Assembly (NCBI GenBank): GCA_028289505.1
Contig: JANQPK010000387.1
Span: 1 to 27,507, forward strand
Origin: Cyclobacteriaceae bacterium
Lineage (GTDB): Bacteria; Bacteroidota; Bacteroidia; Cytophagales; Cyclobacteriaceae
Length of the DNA: 27,507 nt
Direction: 5' to 3'
The notes beneath the pieces were generated by a model, which saw nothing but the letters and a program-made list of their open reading frames with translations, was not told the origin of the DNA and did no database searches. Shown piece by piece: positions 6,088 through 14,100 of the stretch; positions within the stretch are counted from its first letter, which is position 1; the number at the start of each line of letters is the position of its first letter. Position numbers and translations under genes: made by a program.

Positions 6088-8343
6088 CTACAAAGTGAAC
6101 TCTCCGCTCAAGCCTTCCACACTGCTGGTCCCCACCATTACCTGGAACTTGCCTGGTTCTACCATAAAATTGCCTTGTCCGTCATAAAAGCCCAGCTCCT
6201 TTTCAGTTAGTTGGAATACCACAGTTTTGCTTTCTCCGGGAGCAAGTGAGTACTTCTGAAAACCTTTGAGCTCTTTGACTGGTCTGGCTACACTTGCTGC
6301 CACATCCCGCAGGTACAGCTGCGTGACTTCTTCACCCGCAATCTGACCACTGTTGGTGACCGAAACCTTAACTTCATATTGATTACTGCCTGTGACCTCA
6401 ATAGAGAGGTCTGAATAATCAAATTGGGTATAACTGAGACCATGACCGAAAGGAAATAACGGATCGATTAGCTGGTCAGTGTAGGTCGACCAGAACACGT
6501 TATCCTGCGGTATTGCCCTTCCAGTATTGTATTTGTTGTAGCCTATTGGTACCTGACCAACACTACGAGGGAATGACATGGGCAGCTTTCCGCTGGGGTT
6601 GTATTCTCCAAACAGTACCTGGGCGATGGCATGGCCACTTTGTGAACCGAGGTGCCATACCTCCAGTATAGTGGGTATATGCTCTGCTGCCCATGGAATG
6701 GCCAATGGACGACCATTCATCAGCACTAGCACAATATTCTTATTCACTTCATAAACAGCTTCCAGCAATTCTTGTTGAACACCAGGCAGATCTAATTGGG
6801 TGCGGCTCCGTCCCTCTCCAGATTGGAATCCATGTTCACCCAAAACCATTACCACGATGTCCGATCTTCTGGCTACTCTTATGGCCTCGCGGAATCCGGA
6901 TTTATCGGTCTCGTTGATCTGGACATTTTGCAAGAAAGTAGCTGATTCGGTAATAAGATCCGCGCCTTTGGCGTAGCTAATTTCTGCTCCATAAGGTTCC
7001 ATTCCCTCCAGTAAGCTTACCGCGGTGCTATCATCTGAAGAGATGCGCCAGCTACCCAAAGGACTATTATTATCATCGGCCAAAGCTCCGATTACCGCCA
7101 CTCTTTGCCTGCCCCTAGACAATGGAAGCAGGTGATTCTCATTTTTCAGCAGCACCATAGATTTTCTGGCCATATCAAGTACCGCCTGCTGATGCTGTTG
7201 ATGGTAAACCATCTCTTTTTCTCGGTCAGGGTCACAATACAAGAAAGGATCATCAAATAAACCCAGCTCAAATTTCACTCTCAGGATCCTTTTGACCGCA
7301 TCGTCAATCACCGAAAGGTCCACCAAACCGGAATCTACCTTGTTTTTAAGGTGTTTCACATAGGCGTAGGATTCCATATCCATATCAGATCCGGCATTTG
7401 CTGCAAGTTGCGCCGCATGTGCTAAATTTTCAGCATATCCATGACTTATCATTTCTCCAGTGGAGCCCCAATCTGATACCACGAACCCATTAAAAGCCCA
7501 CTTTCCTTTAAGGATTTCCTTTTGTAAAAAGGCATCACCAGTAGCTGGGATCCCATTTAGAATATTAAAGGAATTCATAAGGGTACGTACTCCCTGATCT
7601 ACCGCAGCTTTGAAGGGAGGCAGTACTTCATTGTAAAGCGTTACGGTACCGATGTCTACAGTGTTGTAATCTCTGCCGGCCTCTGCGAATCCATATCCGG
7701 CAAAATGTTTGGCACAGGCAGCGATGGTGTTGGTTGCACTTAGATCTTCGCCCTGAAAACCACGAACTCTGGCTGCTGCAATGCGGGCTCCCAAATAGGG
7801 GTCCTCACCTCCACCTTCCATAACCCGTCCCCAGCGCGCATCGCGGGAGATATCGACCATGGGTGCAAAAGTCCAGTTGATGCCGGCGGCGGAGGCTTCA
7901 ATGGCACCGATCCTGGCAGATTGTTCGATGGCCTCAAGGTCCCAACTGGCTGCCTCTGCCAGAGGAATGGGAGATAAGGTTTTATATCCGTGAATGATAT
8001 CGTATCCAAACAGAACAGGTATCCCCAGTCGAGATTCGTTCACCGCAATTTCCTGGATCTTGCGTACATTTTCGGTTCCATGAATGTTGAGCATAGCACC
8101 CACCCAGCCATTTTCAAGATGCTGATACTTGTCCGCAGCAGCACCACTTTGAGGTGCAGGGCCAGTAATATCCCAAAAACCGTTATACAGGTTCATCTGG
8201 CCAATTTTCTCTTCCAAAGTCATTTGGGCCAGCAGATCGTTGACTTTTGAATCCAGCTCGTCTACAGTTTCAGGTTGCTGACTACAGCCAGCTATAATTA
8301 GAATAATAATGCCTATTAGGTAGTTAGTAAATCTGAGTGTCAT
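6088..8343 (-). CDS. bglX: GH3 beta-glucosidase, BglX type, lipoprotein
   Basis: 751 residues, close to the roughly 765 of E. coli BglX. It begins with a lipoprotein signal (lipobox IIAGC, C20). The N-terminal TIM-barrel domain carries NWTFAPMVD, RWGRVMEGGGEDPYLG and KHFAGYG; the nucleophile is D291 in VVSDWGS. The second alpha/beta domain carries the acid/base region GEHGFQSGEGRSR, followed by a C-terminal fibronectin type III-like domain. The enzyme releases terminal beta-linked glucose (or related sugars) from oligosaccharides with retention of configuration, here anchored in the envelope. It is the last gene of a reverse-strand run after the small membrane ORF (21-bp gap), the YbjQ protein and the SRPBCC protein. 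The exact linkage is not predictable. Confidence 0.96.
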   Translation of the reverse strand: MTLRFTNYLIGIIILIIAGCSQQPETVDELDSKVNDLLAQMTLEEKIGQMNLYNGFWDITGPAPQSGAAADKYQHLENGWVGAMLNIHGTENVRKIQEIAVNESRLGIPVLFGYDIIHGYKTLSPIPLAEAASWDLEAIEQSARIGAIEASAAGINWTFAPMVDISRDARWGRVMEGGGEDPYLGARIAAARVRGFQGEDLSATNTIAACAKHFAGYGFAEAGRDYNTVDIGTVTLYNEVLPPFKAAVDQGVRTLMNSFNILNGIPATGDAFLQKEILKGKWAFNGFVVSDWGSTGEMISHGYAENLAHAAQLAANAGSDMDMESYAYVKHLKNKVDSGLVDLSVIDDAVKRILRVKFELGLFDDPFLYCDPDREKEMVYHQQHQQAVLDMARKSMVLLKNENHLLPLSRGRQRVAVIGALADDNNSPLGSWRISSDDSTAVSLLEGMEPYGAEISYAKGADLITESATFLQNVQINETDKSGFREAIRVARRSDIVVMVLGEHGFQSGEGRSRTQLDLPGVQQELLEAVYEVNKNIVLVLMNGRPLAIPWAAEHIPTILEVWHLGSQSGHAIAQVLFGEYNPSGKLPMSFPRSVGQVPIGYNKYNTGRAIPQDNVFWSTYTDQLIDPLFPFGHGLSYTQFDYSDLSIEVTGSNQYEVKVSVTNSGQIAGEEVTQLYLRDVAASVARPVKELKGFQKYSLAPGESKTVVFQLTEKELGFYDGQGNFMVEPGKFQVMVGTSSVEGLSGEFTL

Positions 8344-8364
8344 ATTTAGTTTTAGTTTGGGTCG

Positions 8365-8478
8365 TCAGTTATCTCTGTCCTCAAAATCCTCATTTTTCTT
8401 GTCCTGGATGCGTTTATAAATCAGCAAGATCAACAATATACCCAATACCGCCACTGCCAGGATCGTAAAATCTGTCAT
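8365..8478 (-). CDS. 37-residue single-pass membrane protein
   Basis: A short open frame from ATG (8476-8478, read in reverse) to TGA (8365-8367). The first 20 residues form one hydrophobic helix (rich in I, L, V and A), and the tail is charged (YKRIQDKKNEDFEDRDN). It fits exactly in the 148-bp gap between the YbjQ gene (ends 8492) and GH3 (starts 8343), leaving spacers of 13 and 21 bp, as expected for an operon member. The positive residues after the helix suggest N-out, C-in topology. I do not recognise a family; small membrane proteins of this build often modulate a larger membrane partner. The context and composition support a real gene, but no homologues can be checked here. Confidence 0.6.
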   Translation of the reverse strand: MTDFTILAVAVLGILLILLIYKRIQDKKNEDFEDRDN

Positions 8479-8491
8479 GGATAAAGTCTAG

Positions 8492-8812
8492 TTAATGACC
8501 TGCCAATTTCACCGCGGTACCGTAAGCCAGGATTTCAGCAGCTCCCTGCATCACCATCGAAGTAGCAAGTCTAACGTTTATTATGGCATCTGCATTTAAT
8601 CTTTTGGCGTCGTCGGTCATTCTTTGCAGCGCTTGTTCCCGAGATGAGGCCTGCAGCTTGGTATATTCATCGATTTCTCCGCCTACCAAATTTTTTAGAC
8701 CGGCAAAGATGTCACTGCCTACATTGCGTGCGCGTACCGTGCTTCCCCTGGCGATACCCAGGATCTCAATTATTTCTCGATTGGGGATATAATCTGTGGT
8801 AGTAATGATCAT
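8492..8812 (-). CDS. YbjQ/UPF0145 family protein
   Basis: 106 residues from the ATG at 8812. An earlier in-frame ATG at 8857 would add 15 residues and overlap the SRPBCC gene by 29 bp; the chosen start gives the family's usual length of about 105-110 and a 16-bp spacer. The family pattern is clear: MIITTTDYIPNREI, then GIARGSTVRARN, a central helix with DEYTKL, and DAKRLNADAIINVRL near the end, matching YbjQ-like (PF01906) proteins. These form oligomeric rings and are sometimes called heavy-metal binding, but their function is not established. Cytoplasmic; probably cotranscribed with the SRPBCC gene and the downstream small membrane ORF and GH3. Confidence 0.9.
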   Translation of the reverse strand: MIITTTDYIPNREIIEILGIARGSTVRARNVGSDIFAGLKNLVGGEIDEYTKLQASSREQALQRMTDDAKRLNADAIINVRLATSMVMQGAAEILAYGTAVKLAGH

Positions 8813-8828
8813 GTGATGGCTATCTTTT

Positions 8829-9293
8829 TTAATCGGTATTGCCTTCGAGGTTTTCACTATTCTCTACAACTTGCTTCAGAGAGCTCAATACCGCACTCCA
8901 TCCTCCCTGATTGATAGTATCCTGATAACGTTGGTTGCCCTCTGTAACCCTGTTGTAATCACCTTGAGTCACTTTCAATTGGGTGGTGTCACCGGTAGCA
9001 GTTAGTGTATAGGTAGCAGTAAGGTAGTTTTCCGGCACATCCGCATAGGAGGCATTGGGGTCAAAGACCGTAAAGGAAAAAGTCTTTTCAGGGTCCAGCA
9101 TTACCAACTCTCCTTTAACATAGACTACTCCGTCCTGCGCACCGATCCACTCTATACTATCTCCAACTTTCCAATTACAAACCACTTTACAACCAAACAT
9201 ATACTTTTGGGTTAATGCTGGATCCAGCAACGCATTCCACACTCGATGAGTAGGAGCATTTATGGTTATTTCATCGTTAGTATACAGGGACAT
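8829..9293 (-). CDS. SRPBCC / AHSA1-like domain protein
   Basis: 154 residues with the START/SRPBCC helix-grip layout: an opening strand (NDEITINAPTHRVWNALLDP), a tryptophan/glycine-rich central sheet, and a closing helix that carries GGWSAVLSSLKQVVE. This matches the activator of Hsp90 ATPase homologue 1-like family (PF08327). The fold makes a hydrophobic cavity for small ligands; the ligand is unknown. Cytoplasmic, no signal. It appears to be the first gene of the run SRPBCC, YbjQ, small membrane ORF, GH3, with a promoter candidate directly upstream at 9315-9341. Confidence 0.88.
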   Translation of the reverse strand: MSLYTNDEITINAPTHRVWNALLDPALTQKYMFGCKVVCNWKVGDSIEWIGAQDGVVYVKGELVMLDPEKTFSFTVFDPNASYADVPENYLTATYTLTATGDTTQLKVTQGDYNRVTEGNQRYQDTINQGGWSAVLSSLKQVVENSENLEGNTD

Positions 9294-9314
9294 TGGTTAG
9301 TATTTCAGCAAGCC

Positions 9315-9341
9315 CAAGATAAGGAATCTTGAGAAAAACAA
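9315..9341 (-). promoter_or_regulatory. Candidate -33/-7 promoter for SRPBCC-YbjQ-GH3 run
   Basis: On the minus strand, TTG (9341-9339), a 17-nt spacer and TATCTTG (9321-9315) approximate the Bacteroidota TTG/TAnnTTTG promoter. The predicted RNA would begin a few bases before the start codon at 9293. The -7 element overlaps a caagat/atcttg inverted repeat (9315-9331). Confidence 0.4.
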
Positions 9342-9369
9342 CTAAAATGAAAGTGGTGGCATGGCTTAA

Positions 9370-9963
9370 CTAGTCATTAAGTTTACCCATGAATACATTC
9401 ACCTTGCCGTTGATGGGATTACCAGCAGCCCTGCGCATCAATACCACCTGTCCGGTATGCCAAAGGGCGTCGGCAATGGGCCCATTGATCAGGTTCCAAA
9501 AAGGAAACTCAGTCTGGCTATCTCCCCGTTTAAAAACCAGTTTGAATGATTGGACCTGCTGATCACCCGCTGAGCCCAGTATAGTGCTTGCTTGCCGCAA
9601 GTTCTTAAGTGTTTCCGCTCTTTTTTCCTCAAAGCTCATTTCGGGCCAATTGGCCGGCCGCTGGTTTACTTGTTTTTGAGGTGAATTGACAATAGTAGTG
9701 GATAGACCATAGATATGGTCCAGGGTTTCTTCCAGGGTGCGCGCTTGATCACTTGGCTTGTAACTCAGGTCCGATTCCCGTAGCCCATGAGTAGCCCAAT
9801 AATAGCGAAACCCCAGACCATCGATCATCCTGGCGGCCACCGTACCGGCAGTATAGGATGAGGGCGCAGTGGGTATTTCAGCGTAAGGTAGGTGGGGTTG
9901 GTCTTGTGTGTGTAGGTCGATATTCATGCCGAGAATTAGAATTAAGGTCGAAATTAATTTCAT
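9370..9963 (-). CDS. Exported DinB-like helical bundle protein
   Basis: 197 residues. The start has a hydrophobic stretch (about 4-14) that looks like a signal peptide, so export is likely. The rest resembles DinB/YfiT four-helix bundle proteins: TLEETLDHIYGLS with candidate metal ligand H83, and near the end ALWHTGQVVLMRRAAGNP with H169. The canonical third histidine (HxxxH) is replaced, with Val at the expected 173, so metal binding may be altered or lost. Cytosolic DinB relatives transfer thiols or isomerise maleylpyruvate; extracytoplasmic members are common in Bacteroidota and uncharacterised. It lies 76 bp upstream of the SRPBCC gene on the same strand and diverges from the SDR gene. 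Confidence 0.8.
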   Translation of the reverse strand: MKLISTLILILGMNIDLHTQDQPHLPYAEIPTAPSSYTAGTVAARMIDGLGFRYYWATHGLRESDLSYKPSDQARTLEETLDHIYGLSTTIVNSPQKQVNQRPANWPEMSFEEKRAETLKNLRQASTILGSAGDQQVQSFKLVFKRGDSQTEFPFWNLINGPIADALWHTGQVVLMRRAAGNPINGKVNVFMGKLND

Positions 9964-10041
9964 AGAGATTAAGCTTTACTAGACCAAAATACTTAGATTA
10001 TTGGGATCGGAATAGTTAATTTGACAAATCACTAATACGCC

Positions 10042-10716
10042 ATGGGCTATCGGGTATTTATCACAGGGTCTACCGGTATGGTGGGCAAAGGGGTGCTGCT
10101 TGAGTGCCTGGATCATCCAGATATATCTGGGGTAGTGCTGGTAAACAGAAGACCTGTGGATGTTCAGCATCCGAAGATAAAAGAGGTCATCGTTGAGGAT
10201 TTTCACGACTTAAAACCTCTTTCAAACCAAATATCCCAATTGGATGCATGCTATCACTGCATGGGAGTATCGGCAGTAGGGAAATCAGAGGAACAATATA
10301 CTGCAATAACCTACCAGATCAGTATGGACCTGGCTACCATGCTGCTAACGGAAAATCCCTATATGATCTTATGTTATGTTTCCGGACAGGGTACCGATAA
10401 AGACGGAAGCATGATGTGGGCAAGAGTAAAAGGGCGTACCGAGCAGGAATTGTCGGAGTTATCGTTTAAAAAGGTGGTATTATTTCGACCCGGCTTTATA
10501 CAACCGTTGAGAGGTATACAATCATCCACTAGTTGGTATAATACTATTTATAAACTTACCAAACCGATCTACCCAACCCTAAGGAGCCTATTTCCCAATG
10601 CCATAACCAATACCGAAGCGGTGGGAAAGGCTATGATTAATTGTTTAAAAACTGATGCTCATCCACAAATCATGGACAATCAGCATATCAATAAACTGGC
10701 CAATGAATTGGATTAA
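10042..10716 (+). CDS. Atypical short-chain dehydrogenase, NAD(P)-binding
   Basis: 224 residues with a Rossmann start, VFITGSTGMVGKG (glycine motif TGxxGxxG at 9-16), and NRRP after the second strand, compatible with NADP binding. The layout resembles the atypical SDR group that includes TIP30/HTATIP2 and YbjT-like proteins. The usual catalytic YxxxK reads W126-A-R-V-K130, so the tyrosine is replaced; the spacing, however, is preserved, as in related proteins with the segment WARVKG. It may bind NADP(H) without classical dehydrogenase chemistry. Cytoplasmic. Its 3' end overlaps the Gfo/Idh/MocA gene by 14 bp, suggesting translational coupling. Confidence 0.88.
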   Translation: MGYRVFITGSTGMVGKGVLLECLDHPDISGVVLVNRRPVDVQHPKIKEVIVEDFHDLKPLSNQISQLDACYHCMGVSAVGKSEEQYTAITYQISMDLATMLLTENPYMILCYVSGQGTDKDGSMMWARVKGRTEQELSELSFKKVVLFRPGFIQPLRGIQSSTSWYNTIYKLTKPIYPTLRSLFPNAITNTEAVGKAMINCLKTDAHPQIMDNQHINKLANELD

Positions 10717-11833
10717 AACACTTGGTAATGCCTGTTTTTTTACCATGTTGTTCATGGTTTTTATAAATCCGGTTTATGCTCAGGAAGAAAAACCCATGAG
10801 GATTGGGGTGGTAGGCTTGGTCCATTCCCATGTTCACTGGATACTCAATCGGGCCTCAGATGGAGATTTCGAAATAGTGGGTATTGCCGAACCCAATCAG
10901 GAATTAGCCCAGAGGTTTCTCAGCCGATACGACCTACCCATGAGTTTAGTCTATCCCACTATTGAAGAAATGCTGGATCAGACCAGTCCACAGGCAGTTA
11001 CTGCTTTCAACACCATCAGGGATCATTTAGCGGTGGTGGAGCTTTGTGCTCCCAGAGGTATTCACGTGATGGTGGAAAAGCCGCTGGCGGTTAATTTAGG
11101 CGATGCCCTGAAAATGTCGAGATTGGCCAAGAAACATAATATTCATCTTCTAACTAATTATGAAACTACCTGGTACGGCAGCCATCATCTGGCCAAGCAG
11201 ATGTTGAAGCAGGAGCAGGAATCTTTTGGGGATATTAGAAAATTGGTGGTGCATGACGGTCACCCCGGTCCCAAGGAGATTGGGGTGGATCCAGAGTTTC
11301 TGGAGTGGCTGGCAGACCCTTATTACAATGGCGCCGGAGCGCTTACCGACTTCGGATGCTATGGAGCCAATCTATCCACCTGGCTGCATCATGGAGCTAT
11401 GCCCAATCAGGTGGTAGCGGTGACACAGCAGATCAAACCCGATATTTATCCCAATGTTGATGATGAAGCCACCATCATTCTGAGCTACGATAAATCACAA
11501 ACTATAATACAAGCCAGCTGGAACTGGAACTACAACAGGAAGGATATTGAAATTTACGGGCAGTCGGGATTTATCAAATGCCTCAATGGGAAGGATATGG
11601 AGGTGATGCGCACCAATAATAAAGTAGAATCGTTGGAGGCACCGATGTTAAAGGCACCATTTCACGATCCTTTCGTCTACTTTATGGCGGTAGTTCGCGG
11701 GGAGATAATTCCTGATCCCAGCGATCTAAGTAGTTTGGAAAACAACCTGATTGTAATGACAATTCTGCAGGCTGCCATCACCTCTGCTAAATCTGGAGAA
11801 AAATTTGACTTAAAAGACCTGAAGCAAGAATGA
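10703..11833 (+). CDS. Sec-exported Gfo/Idh/MocA family oxidoreductase
   Basis: 376 residues from the ATG at 10703, chosen because it begins directly with a signal peptide ending at VYA before QEE (about 26/27); an earlier ATG at 10655 would add 16 residues in front. After the signal comes a Rossmann domain (MRIGVVGLVHSHVHW), then the family lysine motif EKP (125-127) and a C-terminal alpha/beta domain containing GALTDFGCYGANLSTWL. The family oxidises or isomerises sugars and polyols with NAD(P). Exported relatives such as glucose-fructose oxidoreductase usually use the Tat pathway to carry the bound cofactor; this signal has no twin arginine, so how it obtains cofactor is unclear. Overlaps the SDR gene by 14 bp and the HAD gene by 4 bp. 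Confidence 0.9.
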   Translation: MNWIKTLGNACFFTMLFMVFINPVYAQEEKPMRIGVVGLVHSHVHWILNRASDGDFEIVGIAEPNQELAQRFLSRYDLPMSLVYPTIEEMLDQTSPQAVTAFNTIRDHLAVVELCAPRGIHVMVEKPLAVNLGDALKMSRLAKKHNIHLLTNYETTWYGSHHLAKQMLKQEQESFGDIRKLVVHDGHPGPKEIGVDPEFLEWLADPYYNGAGALTDFGCYGANLSTWLHHGAMPNQVVAVTQQIKPDIYPNVDDEATIILSYDKSQTIIQASWNWNYNRKDIEIYGQSGFIKCLNGKDMEVMRTNNKVESLEAPMLKAPFHDPFVYFMAVVRGEIIPDPSDLSSLENNLIVMTILQAAITSAKSGEKFDLKDLKQE

Positions 11834-12513
11834 AAGCTAAGGTAATTGCTTTTGATGCTGACGATACACTATGGCACAATGAACACTATTTTCAAGAAGC
11901 TGAAAATAAATTCAAGGAGCTATTAGAAGATTATTTACCTCAGCATACAGTGGCTCGGGAGCTGCTCAGTACAGAAATTACCAATTTGCCCTGGTACGGT
12001 TATGGTATTAAAGCATTCATACTATCGATGATCGAAACCGCGATCCGGGTTACCGATGGAAATTTAAATGCTGCTGACATCAACAAGATCATTGGCTTTG
12101 GTCGAGAACTGCTGGACAAACCGGTAGTAAAATTCGAGGGTGTTGAACAGGTGTTGGAATCTCTGAAAGACCGGTATCGATTGGTGCTGGCCACTAAAGG
12201 AGATTTGTTAGACCAGGAGCGAAAGCTAAGAAAATCGGGGCTGGCAGCATACTTCCACCATATTGAGATCATGTCTGAGAAGCAGGAATCGGATTTCGAA
12301 AAGTTGATCAGCCATTTGGATATAGTCCCGGAGGACTTTGTTATGGTTGGCAACAGCCTGAAATCAGATGTGCTACCCGTACTGGAACTGGGAGGGTTTG
12401 CCTTCCATATACCATATCATGTGACCTGGGAGCACGAGAGAATTACCCACACCATCGAGAACCAGCGATTTCACCAGATAGAGCGCATAGAAAGACTATT
12501 GGAGTATCTGTGA
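11830..12513 (+). CDS. HAD-superfamily hydrolase (probable phosphatase)
   Basis: 227 residues. Motif I is D9-A-D11-D-T at the start (nucleophile and acid/base Asp), motif II is the Thr in VLATKGD, the motif III lysine lies around KQESDFEKL, and motif IV is GNSLKSD. The helical cap between motifs I and II (about 20-100) makes it a C1-type HAD close to YigB/phosphoglycolate-like phosphatases. The substrate is unknown; the neighbouring sugar-type oxidoreductase suggests a phosphorylated sugar or a metabolite-repair role. The start codon overlaps the previous stop (ATGA, 4 bp), so it is translationally coupled to the Gfo/Idh/MocA gene. It ends 3 bp before the convergent outer membrane protein gene. 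Confidence 0.92.
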   Translation: MKAKVIAFDADDTLWHNEHYFQEAENKFKELLEDYLPQHTVARELLSTEITNLPWYGYGIKAFILSMIETAIRVTDGNLNAADINKIIGFGRELLDKPVVKFEGVEQVLESLKDRYRLVLATKGDLLDQERKLRKSGLAAYFHHIEIMSEKQESDFEKLISHLDIVPEDFVMVGNSLKSDVLPVLELGGFAFHIPYHVTWEHERITHTIENQRFHQIERIERLLEYL

Positions 12514-12516
12514 AGA

Positions 12517-13458
12517 TTAATTGAAGAAATAGTTCATAGTAATGGAGAACAGGTTGACCGTAGGCTTGGTGGTGAGATTTTCAAAGGGAATGATCATGGT
12601 TCCTCCCTCAATACCGATATCGAAATCCTGCCTTCCGGTATAAGCCAACTTCCAAAAGAACATGCGCGCCGTTTCATTGTCAACATAGACGATTTCTGGT
12701 TCAGTGGTAAGGGCATAGGTCAAAGCTACACCTAGCGGAACTTCGAACCTTTTGTTGAAATCGACATCAACTCCACCCTTGATAGTATAAAATCCGTCAC
12801 TTCTACCCCGGGTAAAGGTTTCGCCATAGGCATAGGTTCCCTCCCCTCTGACGCCGAACAAATCATTGATTCCCCAGGCAAAGTGAAGACCAGCACTGGT
12901 GGTGAGTGCTGGAATTCGACGTATTATTTTGGGATCGGGAGCACCATCAACCACATCTCTTACAAATCCACTAATGTCTACAAAGTTTCCGTCGTAATTT
13001 TGTACTTCTACCGATAGTGCCAGCCTGGTCTTCTTAGTCTGGTAGAGCTTGATCATCGAACCTACCTCAAAGCTGATCACGGTATTAAATCCTTGAGATA
13101 ATAAGCTTTCAACATCAGTTCCCAATCTTGCAGAAAGATTCAGTTTCAGGTAAAAGCTTATCCAATCCTGTACTTTTTGGGTGTACTTGAGCCCCAGTAT
13201 TGCGAAAAGCACTTCCCCGTCTAAACCTAACAAGGAATCCAGCTCCGGTACAGAAGGTTCAAAGTTGAAATTTGCAGTGGTTCCAACCCCAAGAGGCATG
13301 GTTAGGGCGGTATTATTAAAAGAAGAGTTCAAATAGCTTAATGGAATAAAGGTATGGTCATTAAGCGTAGGCTTTTGACCTTGTACTTCCTGGGCATTGA
13401 CCGCAAAGGATCCCATTGAGATTATAAACAATAGCCAAAATGCATATAATCTACTCAT
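12517..13458 (-). CDS. Predicted outer membrane beta-barrel protein, unknown function
   Basis: 313 residues with a Sec signal (about 1-22, cleavage near VNA before QEV). The mature part has many alternating short strands and ends in SITMNYFFN, a pattern typical of outer membrane barrels, where a terminal aromatic is read by BamA. I do not recognise the family. Its ATG overlaps the stop of the upstream barrel gene by 8 bp (ATGAGTAG), so the two are almost surely cotranslated and may work together in the outer membrane. No plug, TonB box or enzyme motif is visible. Confidence 0.75.
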   Translation of the reverse strand: MSRLYAFWLLFIISMGSFAVNAQEVQGQKPTLNDHTFIPLSYLNSSFNNTALTMPLGVGTTANFNFEPSVPELDSLLGLDGEVLFAILGLKYTQKVQDWISFYLKLNLSARLGTDVESLLSQGFNTVISFEVGSMIKLYQTKKTRLALSVEVQNYDGNFVDISGFVRDVVDGAPDPKIIRRIPALTTSAGLHFAWGINDLFGVRGEGTYAYGETFTRGRSDGFYTIKGGVDVDFNKRFEVPLGVALTYALTTEPEIVYVDNETARMFFWKLAYTGRQDFDIGIEGGTMIIPFENLTTKPTVNLFSITMNYFFN

Positions 13459-14092
13459 CTGCGTTGGATTTAAACGGAAAGCCTAAACCTAGTGTTAGAT
13501 TAATTCCTTGAGTTTTCACTCGGGAGAATAACTCTTGGGGATTTCCAAAGTCCGTAACATTCAACAGCCCCTGTTCATATCTAGCCTCAATCAGTAATTC
13601 CAGGGTTTTAATGGGAATTTTGTATCCGAGACCAAAATTCAGGGTGACATTTAGGTCATTGAACAACGCACTTCGATCCTGTTCCTCCCCCAATTCATTG
13701 GTAGTATTACTCTCCAATAAAAAGCCAACCTGTGGGCCTGCAATGAAATAAAAGCGATTGGTTTTTTCAGGGTGGAATTTGAATAGTAATGGAAGACTGA
13801 AATAATCCAGTCTTAGTTTCAGAGTATCTTTCAATTCACCTTCATTGTCAGGCACTTTAACCGTTGATTGAATCTTTTGATAACCTGGTTGAAGGCTGAG
13901 TTCCACGTCTTTGGCTACAGTAGTGTCGTAGAAGAGACCTAATGCGAATCCCTGATCATAGGCAATCCTAAATCCCTGGGGCTTATCACCGGTGAGTTTA
14001 GCTCCATTTTTAGTGTAGTAGATTCCAATAGTTTGGCTGTAACCAGCTACTCCAATGCCAAAAAGAAGTATAAGTAATAAGGACCTCTTCAT
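13451..14092 (-). CDS. PorT-like outer membrane beta-barrel protein
   Basis: 213 residues with a signal peptide (about 1-19, ending GYS before QTI). The body has the repeated strand pattern of the PF13568-type outer membrane barrel: GFALGLFYD near the front, ELSLQPGYQ, YFSLPLLFKFHP, FYFIAGPQVGFLL, then LNFGLGYKI and a final NLTLGLGFPF. Such proteins form 8-stranded barrels; PorT itself helps type IX secretion, but most family members have unknown roles, and no other T9SS gene is in this window. It is the first gene of a two-gene unit with the 313-residue barrel protein. A promoter-like element sits directly upstream. Confidence 0.87.
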   Translation of the reverse strand: MKRSLLLILLFGIGVAGYSQTIGIYYTKNGAKLTGDKPQGFRIAYDQGFALGLFYDTTVAKDVELSLQPGYQKIQSTVKVPDNEGELKDTLKLRLDYFSLPLLFKFHPEKTNRFYFIAGPQVGFLLESNTTNELGEEQDRSALFNDLNVTLNFGLGYKIPIKTLELLIEARYEQGLLNVTDFGNPQELFSRVKTQGINLTLGLGFPFKSNADE

Positions 14093-14100
14093 TAAATACT

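Noticed and set aside
9315..9331. caagat/atcttg inverted repeat as a terminator
   Set aside because: No T run follows in the minus direction after the DinB-like gene, and half of the repeat is better explained as the -7 element of a promoter for the SRPBCC gene.
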